From Fibrisoma montanum (GTDB lineage Bacteria > Bacteroidota > Bacteroidia > Cytophagales > Spirosomataceae): a stretch of 64,000 bases of DNA. Location: NCBI RefSeq assembly GCF_003583365.1, contig NZ_QXED01000009.1:62001-126000 (forward strand), in the 5' to 3' direction. Made by a program: the position numbers and the translations under genes. Below the pieces are notes generated by a model. It saw only the letters and a list, made by a program, of their open reading frames with translations, was not told the origin of the DNA and did no database searches. Below, piece by piece: positions 16,847-25,409 of the stretch (positions are counted from its first letter, which is position 1; each line of letters starts with the position of its first letter).

Positions 16847-18445
16847 ATGTCGTCTTTGCGTCTTTTCGTGATTTCCTTCACTGCGCTGCTTTTAGAGGCC
16901 AGCCTGCTGGCGTGCCGGTCGTCGTCGGCCACCGAAACGGCCACACCCGAAGCTACCCAGCTGACAGGCCAACAACTGGCGCAGGCCCATTGCAGCAGTT
17001 GCCACCAGTTTCCGGATCCGTCGCTGCTCGACAAAAAGACCTGGCAGCAGGGCGTTTTGCCCAATATGGCCCTGCGGCTGGGGGTTTCTACCGAGCAGAT
17101 GGCCTTTTACTCGACAATCGCTGATCCGACCGAACAGCAACGCGTGATCGCTTCCGGCCTGTTTCCAACAACGCCGGTGATTCATCCTACCGACTGGCAA
17201 AAGATTGTAACCTACTACCAGACCGAAGCCCCGGAAACACCCCGCCCCCAGCCGGCTCACCGGCCCGTTCGGACCGAACTTCCTCTGTTTCAGGCGCAGA
17301 CTCCAGCCGGTACGCTCAACGGAATGGTTACGCTCCTGCAGTACGACTCGCTGTCGCACCGCATCTGGGCAGGCGACCGATCAGGTCATTTGTACGCATT
17401 CAACGACCGGCTGGAGCGCCTGGATTCGGCCCGGGTCGGCAGTCCGCCCGTTGGTTTGCGCACCAACCGCGACGGTAGCTTCGACCTGCTCGCCATTGGC
17501 CTGATGGACCCGAACGACCAGCAGACCGGCGAGTGGCTTCACCTGCCCAATACCCGCCAACCGGCTGCGCCCCGCATCCAGACCCTGCAGCGGCCCGTCG
17601 ATGCGGCCTTTGCCGACCTGAACCGCGACGGTCGCGAAGACGTAGTGGTCTGTCAGTTTGGGAATTACTTCGGCCAGTTAACCTGGCATGAACAGCTATC
17701 CTCGGGGTATAAGACGCACGTAATTGAGGCCGTACCGGGTGCCCGGCAAACGTTGATTCGGGACGTAGACGGCGACCGGTGGCCCGACATTGTGGCGTTG
17801 CTGACGCAGGGCGATGAGCAGGTCGCCGTGTTCTATAACCTGCGCAACGGTTTTTTCCGCAAAGAAACCGTGCTTCGCTTTCCACCGGTCTATGGCTCCA
17901 GCTACGTTACCCTATCCGATGTTGACCGCGACGGCGACGAGGACCTCGTATACACCAACGGCGACAACGCCGATTATTCGATCGTCCCGAAAGCGTACCA
18001 CGGGGTCCGTATTTTTCTGAATAACGGGCAATTCCGCTTTAAGCAGGCCTGGTTTTATCCCATGCACGGCGCCAGTAAGGTTGTAGCCCGTGACTTTGAC
18101 CAGGACGGCGACATCGACCTCGCGGCCATCGCCTACTTCCCGGATTTTTCGCAGCAGCCTAATCAGGGATTCGTGTATTTCGAGAATGAAGGTAAGCTCA
18201 GCTTCCGCCCTCGAACGTTCCTGAAGGCCGGTCGCGGGCGCTGGCTGACGATGGACGCCGGGGATATCGATCAGGATGGCGACGAGGATATCCTGCTGGG
18301 GTCGTATTTCCAGCCGGTGAACCCCAAATACCGCGACCTGATGGAAACCTGGCGCAAACCGGGGACAGGCATCACACTGCTGCGGAATACGTTGCGAAGC
18401 GCGGCACCGGGCAACAAACAGCTTGCAGGTTCGACCTTTCGGTAA
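16847..18445 (+). CDS. cytochrome c plus VCBS/FG-GAP repeat lipoprotein
   Basis: A 532-residue exported protein. The signal peptide ends in a lipobox at Cys23 (SLLAC). A single heme c site CSSCH lies at 49-53. The remainder is a beta-propeller-like region with at least five calcium-loop repeats: DLNRDGREDVVV, DVDGDRWPDIV, DVDRDGDEDLV, DFDQDGDIDLA and DIDQDGDEDIL. It should sit in the periplasm or on the surface with a covalently bound heme and act in electron transfer, perhaps attached to substrate binding; no partner oxidoreductase lies nearby. A TATTTTTG box ends only four bases before the ATG, so the message may be nearly leaderless. Confidence 0.8.
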   Translation: MSSLRLFVISFTALLLEASLLACRSSSATETATPEATQLTGQQLAQAHCSSCHQFPDPSLLDKKTWQQGVLPNMALRLGVSTEQMAFYSTIADPTEQQRVIASGLFPTTPVIHPTDWQKIVTYYQTEAPETPRPQPAHRPVRTELPLFQAQTPAGTLNGMVTLLQYDSLSHRIWAGDRSGHLYAFNDRLERLDSARVGSPPVGLRTNRDGSFDLLAIGLMDPNDQQTGEWLHLPNTRQPAAPRIQTLQRPVDAAFADLNRDGREDVVVCQFGNYFGQLTWHEQLSSGYKTHVIEAVPGARQTLIRDVDGDRWPDIVALLTQGDEQVAVFYNLRNGFFRKETVLRFPPVYGSSYVTLSDVDRDGDEDLVYTNGDNADYSIVPKAYHGVRIFLNNGQFRFKQAWFYPMHGASKVVARDFDQDGDIDLAAIAYFPDFSQQPNQGFVYFENEGKLSFRPRTFLKAGRGRWLTMDAGDIDQDGDEDILLGSYFQPVNPKYRDLMETWRKPGTGITLLRNTLRSAAPGNKQLAGSTFR

Positions 18446-18539
18446 TACCAACAGATCAGAGACTCGTTCTGCATCGCAAAAAGTCAGCCGCTTTGTCAAG
18501 GCAACAATCCGTTAAGCTCTGATTCAAAAATCGCTGGTA

Positions 18540-18568
18540 TTTGGTATATTAACGTCTGATTAGATTTG
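18540..18568 (+). promoter_or_regulatory. candidate promoter for 18591 gene
   Basis: TTTG at 18540-18543 and TAGATTTG (full TAnnTTTG match) at 18561-18568, 17 bases apart, two short of the usual spacing. The ATG is 23 bases downstream. Confidence 0.45.
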
Positions 18569-18590
18569 TTCATCATCAGACGATTACTGT

Positions 18591-19532
18591 ATGAAGCATT
18601 CGCTACGTGCTCTCTTTGTGTTGATGCTGTTGGGTGTGGGGCTGGAACAACGGGTACTGGCGCAGGTGGATTCGCTGACCCTGGCGGATACCATTCATCT
18701 CACTAAACAACAGGCTTTTCTGTCGTTCCGACGTAGCTACGACTACCACTACGCCAGTGGGCTGTCGGACATGCAGCTACGCCCCCTGCTCCGTCGCTCT
18801 ACCAACCCTACCACCCGGAAGTACGTTCGGCGGGGGCAGCAGGCTCAACACGTGAACGTCGGTATGAATGCAGTTGGTTACGGGCTGTTCATGGGCGGCT
18901 TATTCACACCCCTGAACCGGCCTGAAACCAACCTGTCGATGATGCTGGGCGGAATCGGGCTTTTCTATGGCTCGCTGATCGTGACCGGACAACGTGCCCG
19001 CCAGTACGAAAAAGCCGTACGGTCGCACAATCAGTTTCTCCGGGGTCAATCCGCCGATTACTACGCCCCCCTGTTCGACGAAGGGTTCCAGGTCCGCCCG
19101 TTGTCACTGACCGATACGATACGCCTTGTTCGCCGGGGATTGAGTAACCAATATACGTACCGGGGTATCCAGCTCCATCCGGCCGGACAACTGATGAAAC
19201 TGGCCGATCGGCTCGGCGATCAGGATGTGAAAGATGGGCTGCAATACAATCGGCGGGTTAATTACATCGCTGGCCTGGTCAATACGCTCAGCATCAGCTT
19301 TCTGCTACCTCGCGTGTTGCTGTTCGGGATCCAACGGGCAAACGGACGGTCAGCCACCCTGAACTCGCCGTTGGTGTGGGGATCGCTGGTTGGTCTTACT
19401 TTTGGTCATGGGTTACGCATCCATGCCAACCGGGTCCAGCTCCAGACAGTGCAGCTTCTTAACGATCGCATACGCCATCAGCCTCCCCCTACCATCCTGA
19501 CCGAATTCGGTCCCAGCCCGTCGAATCCCTGA
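18591..19532 (+). CDS. exported hypothetical protein with hydrophobic segments
   Basis: A 313-residue protein with a signal peptide ending near VLAQ. Two internal hydrophobic stretches, 'GYGLFMGGLFTPL ... MMLGGIGLFYGSLIV' and 'YIAGLVNTLSISFLLPRVLLFG', could span a membrane. It also has long basic polar segments rich in Arg and Gln ('RRGQQAQHVN', 'RARQYEKAVRSHNQFLRG'). I know no family for it. It is convergent with manA (eight bases between stops), and a matching promoter core lies upstream. Confidence 0.65.
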   Translation: MKHSLRALFVLMLLGVGLEQRVLAQVDSLTLADTIHLTKQQAFLSFRRSYDYHYASGLSDMQLRPLLRRSTNPTTRKYVRRGQQAQHVNVGMNAVGYGLFMGGLFTPLNRPETNLSMMLGGIGLFYGSLIVTGQRARQYEKAVRSHNQFLRGQSADYYAPLFDEGFQVRPLSLTDTIRLVRRGLSNQYTYRGIQLHPAGQLMKLADRLGDQDVKDGLQYNRRVNYIAGLVNTLSISFLLPRVLLFGIQRANGRSATLNSPLVWGSLVGLTFGHGLRIHANRVQLQTVQLLNDRIRHQPPPTILTEFGPSPSNP

Positions 19533-19540
19533 CAAAAAAG

Positions 19541-20518
19541 CTACGGTACGTATGATTCCAGCACGGTCATGTCGCCGTCCGGTACGAGCGTCACCGAGTT
19601 GATCGACGCCGGGATCAGCGCACACTGGCCCATTTTCAGCGGTACGTTGTAGCCGCCTTCGGTTTGAACCGTCAGCGCCCCCGCTACGCAGACCAGAATC
19701 ACGAAGGAGTCAACGTGTGTGTAGTCGTGCAGAACCTCCTGGTCGAAGTTCAGTACGTTCGTGACAAAGTAATCGCTCGTTACGGCGTTCACGCTCTCGT
19801 TGCGTTTCTTCTCGTACCGGGTCTTGTAGTCGTCGTAGTGGTGATAGTTGATCGCGTCGACGGCCAGTTCAGTGTGGAGTTCGCGTTTCTGGCCTTTATC
19901 GTCGGTACGGTCGAAATCGTAGATGCGGTACGTAATATCGGACGTTTGCTGGATTTCGGCCAACAGAATCCCCTTACCAATGTAGTGAACCCGGCCGGCC
20001 GGCAGGAAAAATACGTCGCCCGCGTGCACATCCTCCATGTTCAGAATATCGGTCAGCGTATTATCGGCTACGGCTTTTACGTATTCGTCTTTCGTCACCT
20101 CCCGGTTGAATCCCGAATTCAGTTTCGCGCCTTCGTCGGCTTCGAGGATGTACCACATCTCGGTCTTGCCCAAACTGTTGTGCCGCTCTTTCGCCAGTTC
20201 ATCGTTCGGGTGCACCTGAATAGACAGGTCGTCGTTGGCGTCGATGAACTTCACCAGCAGCGGAAACGTATCGCCAAATGTTTCGTACACGTGTTCACCA
20301 ACCAGCTTTTCTTTGTATTCGCCCACCAGTTCCTTCAGGTTCTTTCCTTTCAGTGCCCCTTCGGCAACCACCGAAATGTTACCGTCAACCCCCGAAACCT
20401 CCCAGGTTTCACCGCAGTTGGGCAGGGGCGAAAAGTCCTTTTCCAGAATTGTTTTAATCTTTTGACCACCCCAGATTTTGTCTTTGAAGATCGGCTCGAA
20501 GGTAAGCGGGTACAACAT
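19541..20518 (-). CDS. manA: mannose-6-phosphate isomerase, class I
   Basis: A 325-residue cupin enzyme that interconverts mannose-6-phosphate and fructose-6-phosphate. Zinc ligands appear in the expected order: His103 in IQVHPND, Glu120 in GKTEMWYIL, and the later His in GRVHYIG. The N-terminal 'FKDKIWGG' and 'GETWEVSG' also fit the short class I form of Bacteroidota. The gene lies 64 bases after the fucosidase gene on the same strand. The pair could share a transcript and link deoxyhexose breakdown to mannose metabolism, but that is inference. Confidence 0.93.
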   Translation of the reverse strand: MLYPLTFEPIFKDKIWGGQKIKTILEKDFSPLPNCGETWEVSGVDGNISVVAEGALKGKNLKELVGEYKEKLVGEHVYETFGDTFPLLVKFIDANDDLSIQVHPNDELAKERHNSLGKTEMWYILEADEGAKLNSGFNREVTKDEYVKAVADNTLTDILNMEDVHAGDVFFLPAGRVHYIGKGILLAEIQQTSDITYRIYDFDRTDDKGQKRELHTELAVDAINYHHYDDYKTRYEKKRNESVNAVTSDYFVTNVLNFDQEVLHDYTHVDSFVILVCVAGALTVQTEGGYNVPLKMGQCALIPASINSVTLVPDGDMTVLESYVP

Positions 20519-20582
20519 AAATACGATTGGTTGAAAGCGTTGTTGGTTGGCTAACTGATGGGAAACGGTTTTTGTTAACGGA

Positions 20583-21932
20583 CTATTCGCGCGGAGAGGC
20601 TTTGTATACCCCGGCTTCGGCCAGTTGAACCGGACCGGTAGCGTCCATGATCGTCAGGCGAATTTTCCGGCTTTTTACGGGGGCAAACCGCAGCAGCCGT
20701 TTGTAGCCTACGGTCGTGAAGGTCTTCAGGGGCTGCCACGTGTCGTTTATCCAATACTCGACCTGCCCGCTGGCGATCCGCTGGCCGTTCAGAATGTTTT
20801 CCTGGATAGCAATCCGGTCGAAGGTCTGCTCCCGACCCAGGTCAATTTCAACGGGCTGGTTGGTCGACAACGTAACGTACGTTTTCAGCTGATCGTCGGT
20901 CAGACTGGGACTCCCACTCACAAAATTTGTTTTGAACGTTTCGTCGAGAATACTCCGAAATTCGCGCAGGCTGGCCACATCCGGCTCCGACAGCAGCCCA
21001 TCCCGGTTGGGCGGTACGTTCAGCAGCAACAGGCTGTTACGGCCCACCGACTGGTAGTACAGGTTGACCAGGTCCTGAGCCGACCGGACTTTGGTATCCT
21101 CGGCGGGGTGATAGAACCAGCCCGGGCGAATCGATACGTCGGTTTCGGCCGGAATCCAGTATTTACCGTACTTGTCGCCCTGGTTGAGGTATTTCGGATC
21201 AGCCTTGCCGGGGGCCATCCCGTCGGTGTTGATGGTCGACCAGCAGGTTTCGCCCGCGTTACCAGCCTCGTTGCCGACCCACCGAACATCCGGGCCTACG
21301 TCGGAGAACATGACCGCGTTGGGCTGCAGTTCGCGCACCAGCGCCCAGTATCCATTGAAGTCATAGGCCATATCCCGGGCGTTCTCACCCTTGGCCCCGT
21401 CGAACCATACTTCGGCCACTTCGCCGTAGTTGGTCAGCAGTTCGCGGAGCTGACTCTTGTACAACTCATTGTATTCGGCCGTTCCGTAACGCGGATCGTG
21501 ACGATCCCAGGGGGAAAGATAAAAACCGAACTTTACCCCAAATTCGCGGCAGGCATCGGCGACCTCCCGAACGACATCGCCCTTGCCATCGCGCCAGGGA
21601 CTGTTTTTAACGGAATGGTCGGTTGAGGCTGACGGCCACAGGCAGAAACCATCGTGGTGTTTGGCCGTGATGATGGCGGTTTTGAAACCAGCGTCCTTCA
21701 GGGCTTTGATCCACTGCCGGGCGTCGAGCTTCGCTGGGTTAAACTGCGCCGGTGTCTCTGTTCCATCACCCCACTCCTTATCGGTGAACGTATTGACCGT
21801 AAAGTGCAGGAAGGCAGTGGTTTCTGATTGCTGCCAGGCTATCTGGCGGGGTGTGGGAGTTGGTTGCGCGGCAACGAAGGTAGCAGCCAGAAGATGGATG
21901 CTGAATAAACCGCCCAACAATTGCTTGATCAT
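20583..21932 (-). CDS. alpha-L-fucosidase, GH29
   Basis: A 449-residue secreted enzyme with a signal peptide ending near FVAAQ. GH29 signatures: 'AKHHDGFCLWPS' (residues 90-101), 'GFYLSPWDRHDP', and the nucleophile Asp178 in EVWFDGAKG. From about residue 345 on there is a jelly-roll-like domain ('VEIDLGREQTFDRIAIQENI ... GQVEYWINDTW') that looks like an F5/8 type C carbohydrate-binding domain. It should cut terminal fucose from glycans in the periplasm or outside. No SusC/SusD pair is adjacent, so this is not a typical polysaccharide locus. Confidence 0.92.
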   Translation of the reverse strand: MIKQLLGGLFSIHLLAATFVAAQPTPTPRQIAWQQSETTAFLHFTVNTFTDKEWGDGTETPAQFNPAKLDARQWIKALKDAGFKTAIITAKHHDGFCLWPSASTDHSVKNSPWRDGKGDVVREVADACREFGVKFGFYLSPWDRHDPRYGTAEYNELYKSQLRELLTNYGEVAEVWFDGAKGENARDMAYDFNGYWALVRELQPNAVMFSDVGPDVRWVGNEAGNAGETCWSTINTDGMAPGKADPKYLNQGDKYGKYWIPAETDVSIRPGWFYHPAEDTKVRSAQDLVNLYYQSVGRNSLLLLNVPPNRDGLLSEPDVASLREFRSILDETFKTNFVSGSPSLTDDQLKTYVTLSTNQPVEIDLGREQTFDRIAIQENILNGQRIASGQVEYWINDTWQPLKTFTTVGYKRLLRFAPVKSRKIRLTIMDATGPVQLAEAGVYKASPRE

Positions 21933-21968
21933 AGTTTCCTTTTAGTTACAGTAAGTAGATAGTTTCAG

Positions 21969-21976
21969 CAAAAGTA
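21969..21976 (-). promoter_or_regulatory. candidate -7 element for the fucosidase gene
   Basis: On the minus strand TACTTTTG matches TAnnTTTG exactly, 36 bases before the ATG at 21932. No good TTG partner is seen at the usual distance. Confidence 0.35.
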
Positions 21977-22013
21977 AGCCGATTTTTCAAAGGAGCGATA
22001 CGTTCAGCGTTTG

Positions 22014-23099
22014 TCAAAGCACTTGTTCCAGCATCCGGATGTATCCGTCAATTCCCGCTTCAATTTCGTGGAGGTAGATAAACTCGTCGGCCGAATGTGA
22101 CCGCCCCGAATGCCCTGGCCCACACTTGAGCGACGGGCAATCGAGCAGGGCCTGATCGGAAGTAGTTGGTGAGCCGTAGGTGTGCCGACCCAACGCCAGC
22201 CCCGCCCGCACGATGGGGTGATCGGCCGGGATACTCGACGGCTTCAGCCGGATGGAGCGTGGCTTGACCTCGGATTCGATGTGAGCCTTGATCGTGTCGA
22301 TCACCTCTTCCAGAGTGTACTGCTCGGTTACGCGCACATCGACGGTAAAGGTACAGGCATCCGGCACGACGTTGTGCTGCGTACCGGCGTTGATGATCGT
22401 TACCGACATTTTGATTGGTCCCAGCGTCGGCGAGACTTTCGGGAACTGGTACGTCGTCAGCCAGTTGATGTCCCGAATAGCGCGGTAGATGGCGTTATCG
22501 CCTTCATCGCGGGCGGCATGGCCACTGCGGCCGTGGGCGGTGCAATCGAGTACAAGCAGCCCCTTTTCGGCAATAGCCAGTTGCATTTCGGTCGGCTCGC
22601 CCACGATGGCGAAACTGATCGGCGGCAGTTCGGGCGCAACAATTTCCAGCCCATCCCGACCGGAGATCTCTTCCTCGGCGGTGGCGGCCATCACGATGTT
22701 ATAGGCCATGTCGGGCCGGTCGTAGAAAAAGCAGAAGGCAGCCAGCAGCGATACCAGACACCCCCCAGCGTCGTTGGAACCCAGGCCGTACAGTTTGCCG
22801 TCGCGTTCCAGAGGCTCAAAGGGATCGAGTGTCCAGGACTTGTTCGGTTTCACCGTATCATGGTGCGAGTTGAGCAGCAGGGTCGGTTTGGCCGGGTCGA
22901 AATAGCGGTTATACGCCCACAGGTTGTTTTTCAGGCACTGAACCGGAATCTGATGTTGAGTAAAGAAGTCATTGATCAGAGCTGCCGTCTGGGCTTCTTC
23001 CCGGCTGAACGACGGCGTAGCGATCAGGCGTTTAAGTAACGAAACCGCATCGGCGGTAAGCGTTGTCTGCTGAACCGTACTGGTTGTAGGTTGGGACAT
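22014..23099 (-). CDS. M20-family deacylase, ArgE-like
   Basis: Start at ATG 23099 (MSQPTTSTVQ). The frame upstream of it is part of an insertion-sequence-like remnant and should not be counted. The 361-residue product is a dinuclear zinc hydrolase: metal-site His79 and the following Asp81 in NSHHDTV, Asp110 in GSNDAGG, catalytic Glu pair in ATAEEEISG (142-144), and a dimerisation domain with 'AHGRSGHAA'. It resembles acetylornithine/acetylcitrulline deacetylases used for arginine synthesis, but no other arginine gene is near, so the substrate is not certain. Confidence 0.8.
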   Translation of the reverse strand: MSQPTTSTVQQTTLTADAVSLLKRLIATPSFSREEAQTAALINDFFTQHQIPVQCLKNNLWAYNRYFDPAKPTLLLNSHHDTVKPNKSWTLDPFEPLERDGKLYGLGSNDAGGCLVSLLAAFCFFYDRPDMAYNIVMAATAEEEISGRDGLEIVAPELPPISFAIVGEPTEMQLAIAEKGLLVLDCTAHGRSGHAARDEGDNAIYRAIRDINWLTTYQFPKVSPTLGPIKMSVTIINAGTQHNVVPDACTFTVDVRVTEQYTLEEVIDTIKAHIESEVKPRSIRLKPSSIPADHPIVRAGLALGRHTYGSPTTSDQALLDCPSLKCGPGHSGRSHSADEFIYLHEIEAGIDGYIRMLEQVL

Positions 23100-23118
23100 A
23101 AAACGAGTGTTGGCCCCC

Positions 23119-23126
23119 CAAAGATA
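23119..23126 (-). promoter_or_regulatory. candidate -7 element for the M20 gene
   Basis: TATCTTTG on the minus strand matches TAnnTTTG exactly, 19 bases before the ATG at 23099. The -33 region falls inside the insertion-sequence-like motif at 23141. Confidence 0.45.
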
Positions 23127-23140
23127 CGGCCTAAGTACCG

Positions 23141-23182
23141 TAGTTCTGCCGAATGGTCCAAACTTTAGCCAGTCGTTCAATG
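23141..23182. repeat. insertion-sequence-end-like motif, copy A
   Basis: The 13-base string TAGTTCTGCCGAA at 23141-23153 recurs exactly at 43715-43727, and nearly so in reverse at 44651. Beyond it, on the minus strand, the reading 'DWL' just before the conserved part is shared with the copy at 44.6 kb. This fits the end of a decayed mobile element. Confidence 0.4.
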
Positions 23183-23527
23183 GCGTTGATCAGGCCGAGC
23201 GTACCGCTTATGCCCGATCAATGCCACTGTCCATCGGGTGCGCCCATCAGGAATTCAAGCATTAAATTGGAAGAGTACTAATCTCGCAAGCGTCCGGTAA
23301 AGCGTTACGGGGCCTACAACTACGACAAGCAGTGGAGGTGGCTGAGCTGGTGCTCCAATGCGTCATTTCCGTGGTTTAGCTTTACCCGCTAAAAGCTTAT
23401 ACGTATAGAAACGCTTCGTCTCCAACATGATGCAGTTGACAATGAGAATTTAACAACTCAGGCCCAAACGAATTTCTGATCGGGTGCGGAGGTAATAGTT
23501 TCGAGCCATAAACTCGTTTCTACACGC
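23183..23527. other. non-coding decayed stretch
   Basis: No credible gene is seen. Short open frames such as one reading RYGAYNYDKQW near 23300 look like remnants of a lost gene, but I cannot name it. The stretch runs from the insertion-sequence-like motif to the start of the next lipoprotein gene. Confidence 0.5.
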
Positions 23528-24280
23528 ATGAAAATTACTATCTGGATAAGTATTGTGGCTTGTCTTTTGAATCTGGCAGCCTGTAAAAAATCGGATGATG
23601 TCGTACCCGCTGGGGGTGAGCATACGCAGGGGGGGTATGTTACTGGTAAAGCCGTCGACAGGTTAGGAAACCCCATAGAGGGGGCTGAAATTGTGGCTAA
23701 TAACACAGGGACCTACAGTAACAATGTGGTAGGGTACACCGATGCAAACGGCAACTACAAACTCAAACTAACGTCTGGACCACTCGTTGGGTCGTTCTAC
23801 GTCCGGGGAACGGTCAAGGTAAAATACGACGGACAAGCGTATACTCTGCCCTTATTTACTGAGAAAGATGGCGCTTTCGACGCCGATCAGGGATCAGTCA
23901 AAAACCTCCGGCTAAAAACGTCGGGCGACCGTACGGGCAACTTTGGCGACGAAGGCTATTATGGTGGTCAGGCAGAAGTTGACAACTGGACAAAAGCAGT
24001 TGAGTTTTCGGATGTTGAACTAACCTTCAGACCCAGCGGCCCCCTGATTGACGGCAGCACCGGTAAAACTATAACCACAAAGCTTAATGGGTATTATGTG
24101 GATGATGTACCTTTGGGAAAGTACTCGATTACGGCGCGGCAACTGTCCACTCAGAAACCATTAGCCATCCGGATTCGGAACAAAGGCCAGGAGTACACTC
24201 AGGCGACCATTGGTAAATTTGAACCCGCTTACGAAGGGGCCGAACGCTTCCGTATGATGATCCAGATCAGCGATTTGTAA
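23528..24280 (+). CDS. lipoprotein with carboxypeptidase-regulatory-like domain
   Basis: A 250-residue lipoprotein with a lipobox ending at Cys19 (LNLAACKKSDD). Residues about 35-95 form a carboxypeptidase-regulatory-like beta-sandwich: 'GYVTGKAVDRLGNPIEGAEIVANN' with 'TDANGNYKLKL', the pattern also found at the start of SusC proteins. The second half repeats the style ('GYYVDDVPLGKYSITARQL'). It is probably a surface or periplasmic binding protein of unknown ligand. The GC content is lower than in core genes, and it lies between decayed genes, so it may be an acquired or relict locus. Confidence 0.75.
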   Translation: MKITIWISIVACLLNLAACKKSDDVVPAGGEHTQGGYVTGKAVDRLGNPIEGAEIVANNTGTYSNNVVGYTDANGNYKLKLTSGPLVGSFYVRGTVKVKYDGQAYTLPLFTEKDGAFDADQGSVKNLRLKTSGDRTGNFGDEGYYGGQAEVDNWTKAVEFSDVELTFRPSGPLIDGSTGKTITTKLNGYYVDDVPLGKYSITARQLSTQKPLAIRIRNKGQEYTQATIGKFEPAYEGAERFRMMIQISDL

Positions 24281-24321
24281 GCTGAAAACGTTCCCAGAAC
24301 GGATCAAGACCTTTTACGTCT

Positions 24322-24380
24322 TTAACAGCCTGCTCCCTCTGGTGCCCTATGCAGACGGGCCGGAGAGAGCAGGCTGTTAA
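24322..24380 (+). terminator. hairpin after the 23528-24280 lipoprotein
   Basis: Perfect 14-base arms 24322-24335 and 24367-24380, loop of 31 bases, placed 41 bases after the stop. The right arm runs into TTAATAAG without a T-run. Confidence 0.6.
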
Positions 24381-24384
24381 TTAA

Positions 24385-24598
24385 TAAGAGTGGCGTCGTA
24401 AAAAACTACTGGTTCGAAGGGCGTAGGCCTGGCTGGGTCCGTATCACGCGGTATGATCGACTGGCGAATGTCGTCGAAGGTCGGTTTTCATTCGACCTCG
24501 ATGAGAAGTTGAATCAATACGACTCCCACTCTGCGGTAGCCCGCTTTCACGACGGTTTATTTCGCATCAAGCTGGAAGACGTAACGTTGAGAAACTGA
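24385..24598 (+). pseudogene. C-terminal fragment of a DUF6252-like lipoprotein
   Basis: A frame without a plausible start reads 'KSGVVKNYWFEGRRPGWVRITRYDR', then 'VVEGRFSFDLDEK', then 'HDGLFRIKLED', and ends with TGA at 24596-24598. The phrases GWVRITR, G-F-F-D and DGLFRIK are like the C-terminal part of Bacteroidota DUF6252 proteins. The N-terminal two thirds and signal peptide are missing; a hairpin stands where they should be. The family call is from memory of the pattern. Confidence 0.45.
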
Positions 24599-24704
24599 TT
24601 GTCCTGGCATTGCATTGATCACCCAGAGCCTGTTAAAATAAGTTAACTAAGTAAACCTATAGATTGACTAAAATACCTTTGCCCGTAGATCAAACTCAGG
24701 GTTT

Positions 24705-25260
24705 ATGAAAAACTTTCTGCTTGCAGTATGTCTTTTGCTGTCTCTTACCGGATGGGCACAGTCACCAACAACCAATTCCTGGATTGAGCCAGGCCAACTT
24801 CAGATTGGCCTCGGCGCTTCGGCTGGTTACGGCAACCGGATCGGTGGTTATTTACGGGCTACGCCTTATGCAAAATATTTCATCAGGAAAGGGTGGGCAA
24901 TTGGTGCCGAGGGACGCTACAATTACAATGGGCCTGATGGTAACCAGTACGTCGGCGCAGGTCTATTCACGCAATACCATTTCCTGCGAACCAGTACGTT
25001 CTCCCTGTTTGGCCAGGCAGGTTATTACTATGGTTAGGCCAACTACGGCTTTTACCGCACGGTTGAGGAAAGTCCGAATTCAATCCGTTTTGTACGGTAT
25101 AGAGATCAGTTTACGTATGGTATGTTGAGTGCAGGCTTAGGCGCCCAGTATCGGCTTGGCAAACGCTGGGCGATTCAGGGGCTGGCCGAAACGTAGGGTA
25201 AACGCGTTTCCGAGCGATGGGCATAGTTTTACGTTGGGCATTACCTTCCGCATTAAATAG
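24705..25260 (+). pseudogene. broken outer-membrane beta-barrel gene
   Basis: The gene starts well, with a signal peptide (MKNFLLAVCLLLSLTGWAQS) and barrel-like strands up to GQAGYYYG. A TAG at 25035-25037 then stops it. The same frame continues in barrel style ('ANYGFYRTVEESPNSIRF', 'YGMLSAGLGAQYRLGKRW') to a second TAG at 25194-25196. One base later, in a shifted frame, it ends in a typical barrel terminus, 'GHSFTLGITFRIK', with TAG at 25258-25260. One C-to-T change would explain the first stop; a one-base shift explains the end. Confidence 0.8.
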
Positions 25261-25409
25261 GTCGTACCGATCAGCAAAACGTTTTATGCATACCTGCCCG
25301 GCCATTCGCAGCTAACTCGTAAACCCAGAGGGGTCGCACGTAGCGTTGAAGGGGCTACTTACTGCCCAGGCTGTTCTTACCGGTAGGCATAAGGTCGTTG
25401 TCATCCGTT

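Noticed and set aside
23100..23180. 27-residue N-terminal extension of the M20 deacylase
   Set aside because: It covers the insertion-sequence-like motif and a -7 promoter box. The family-like N-terminus begins at 23099.
24405..24430. GGTTCGAAGGGCG as a tRNA T-arm
   Set aside because: No acceptor stem or anticodon arm fits around it, and the sequence reads as part of the DUF6252-like fragment.
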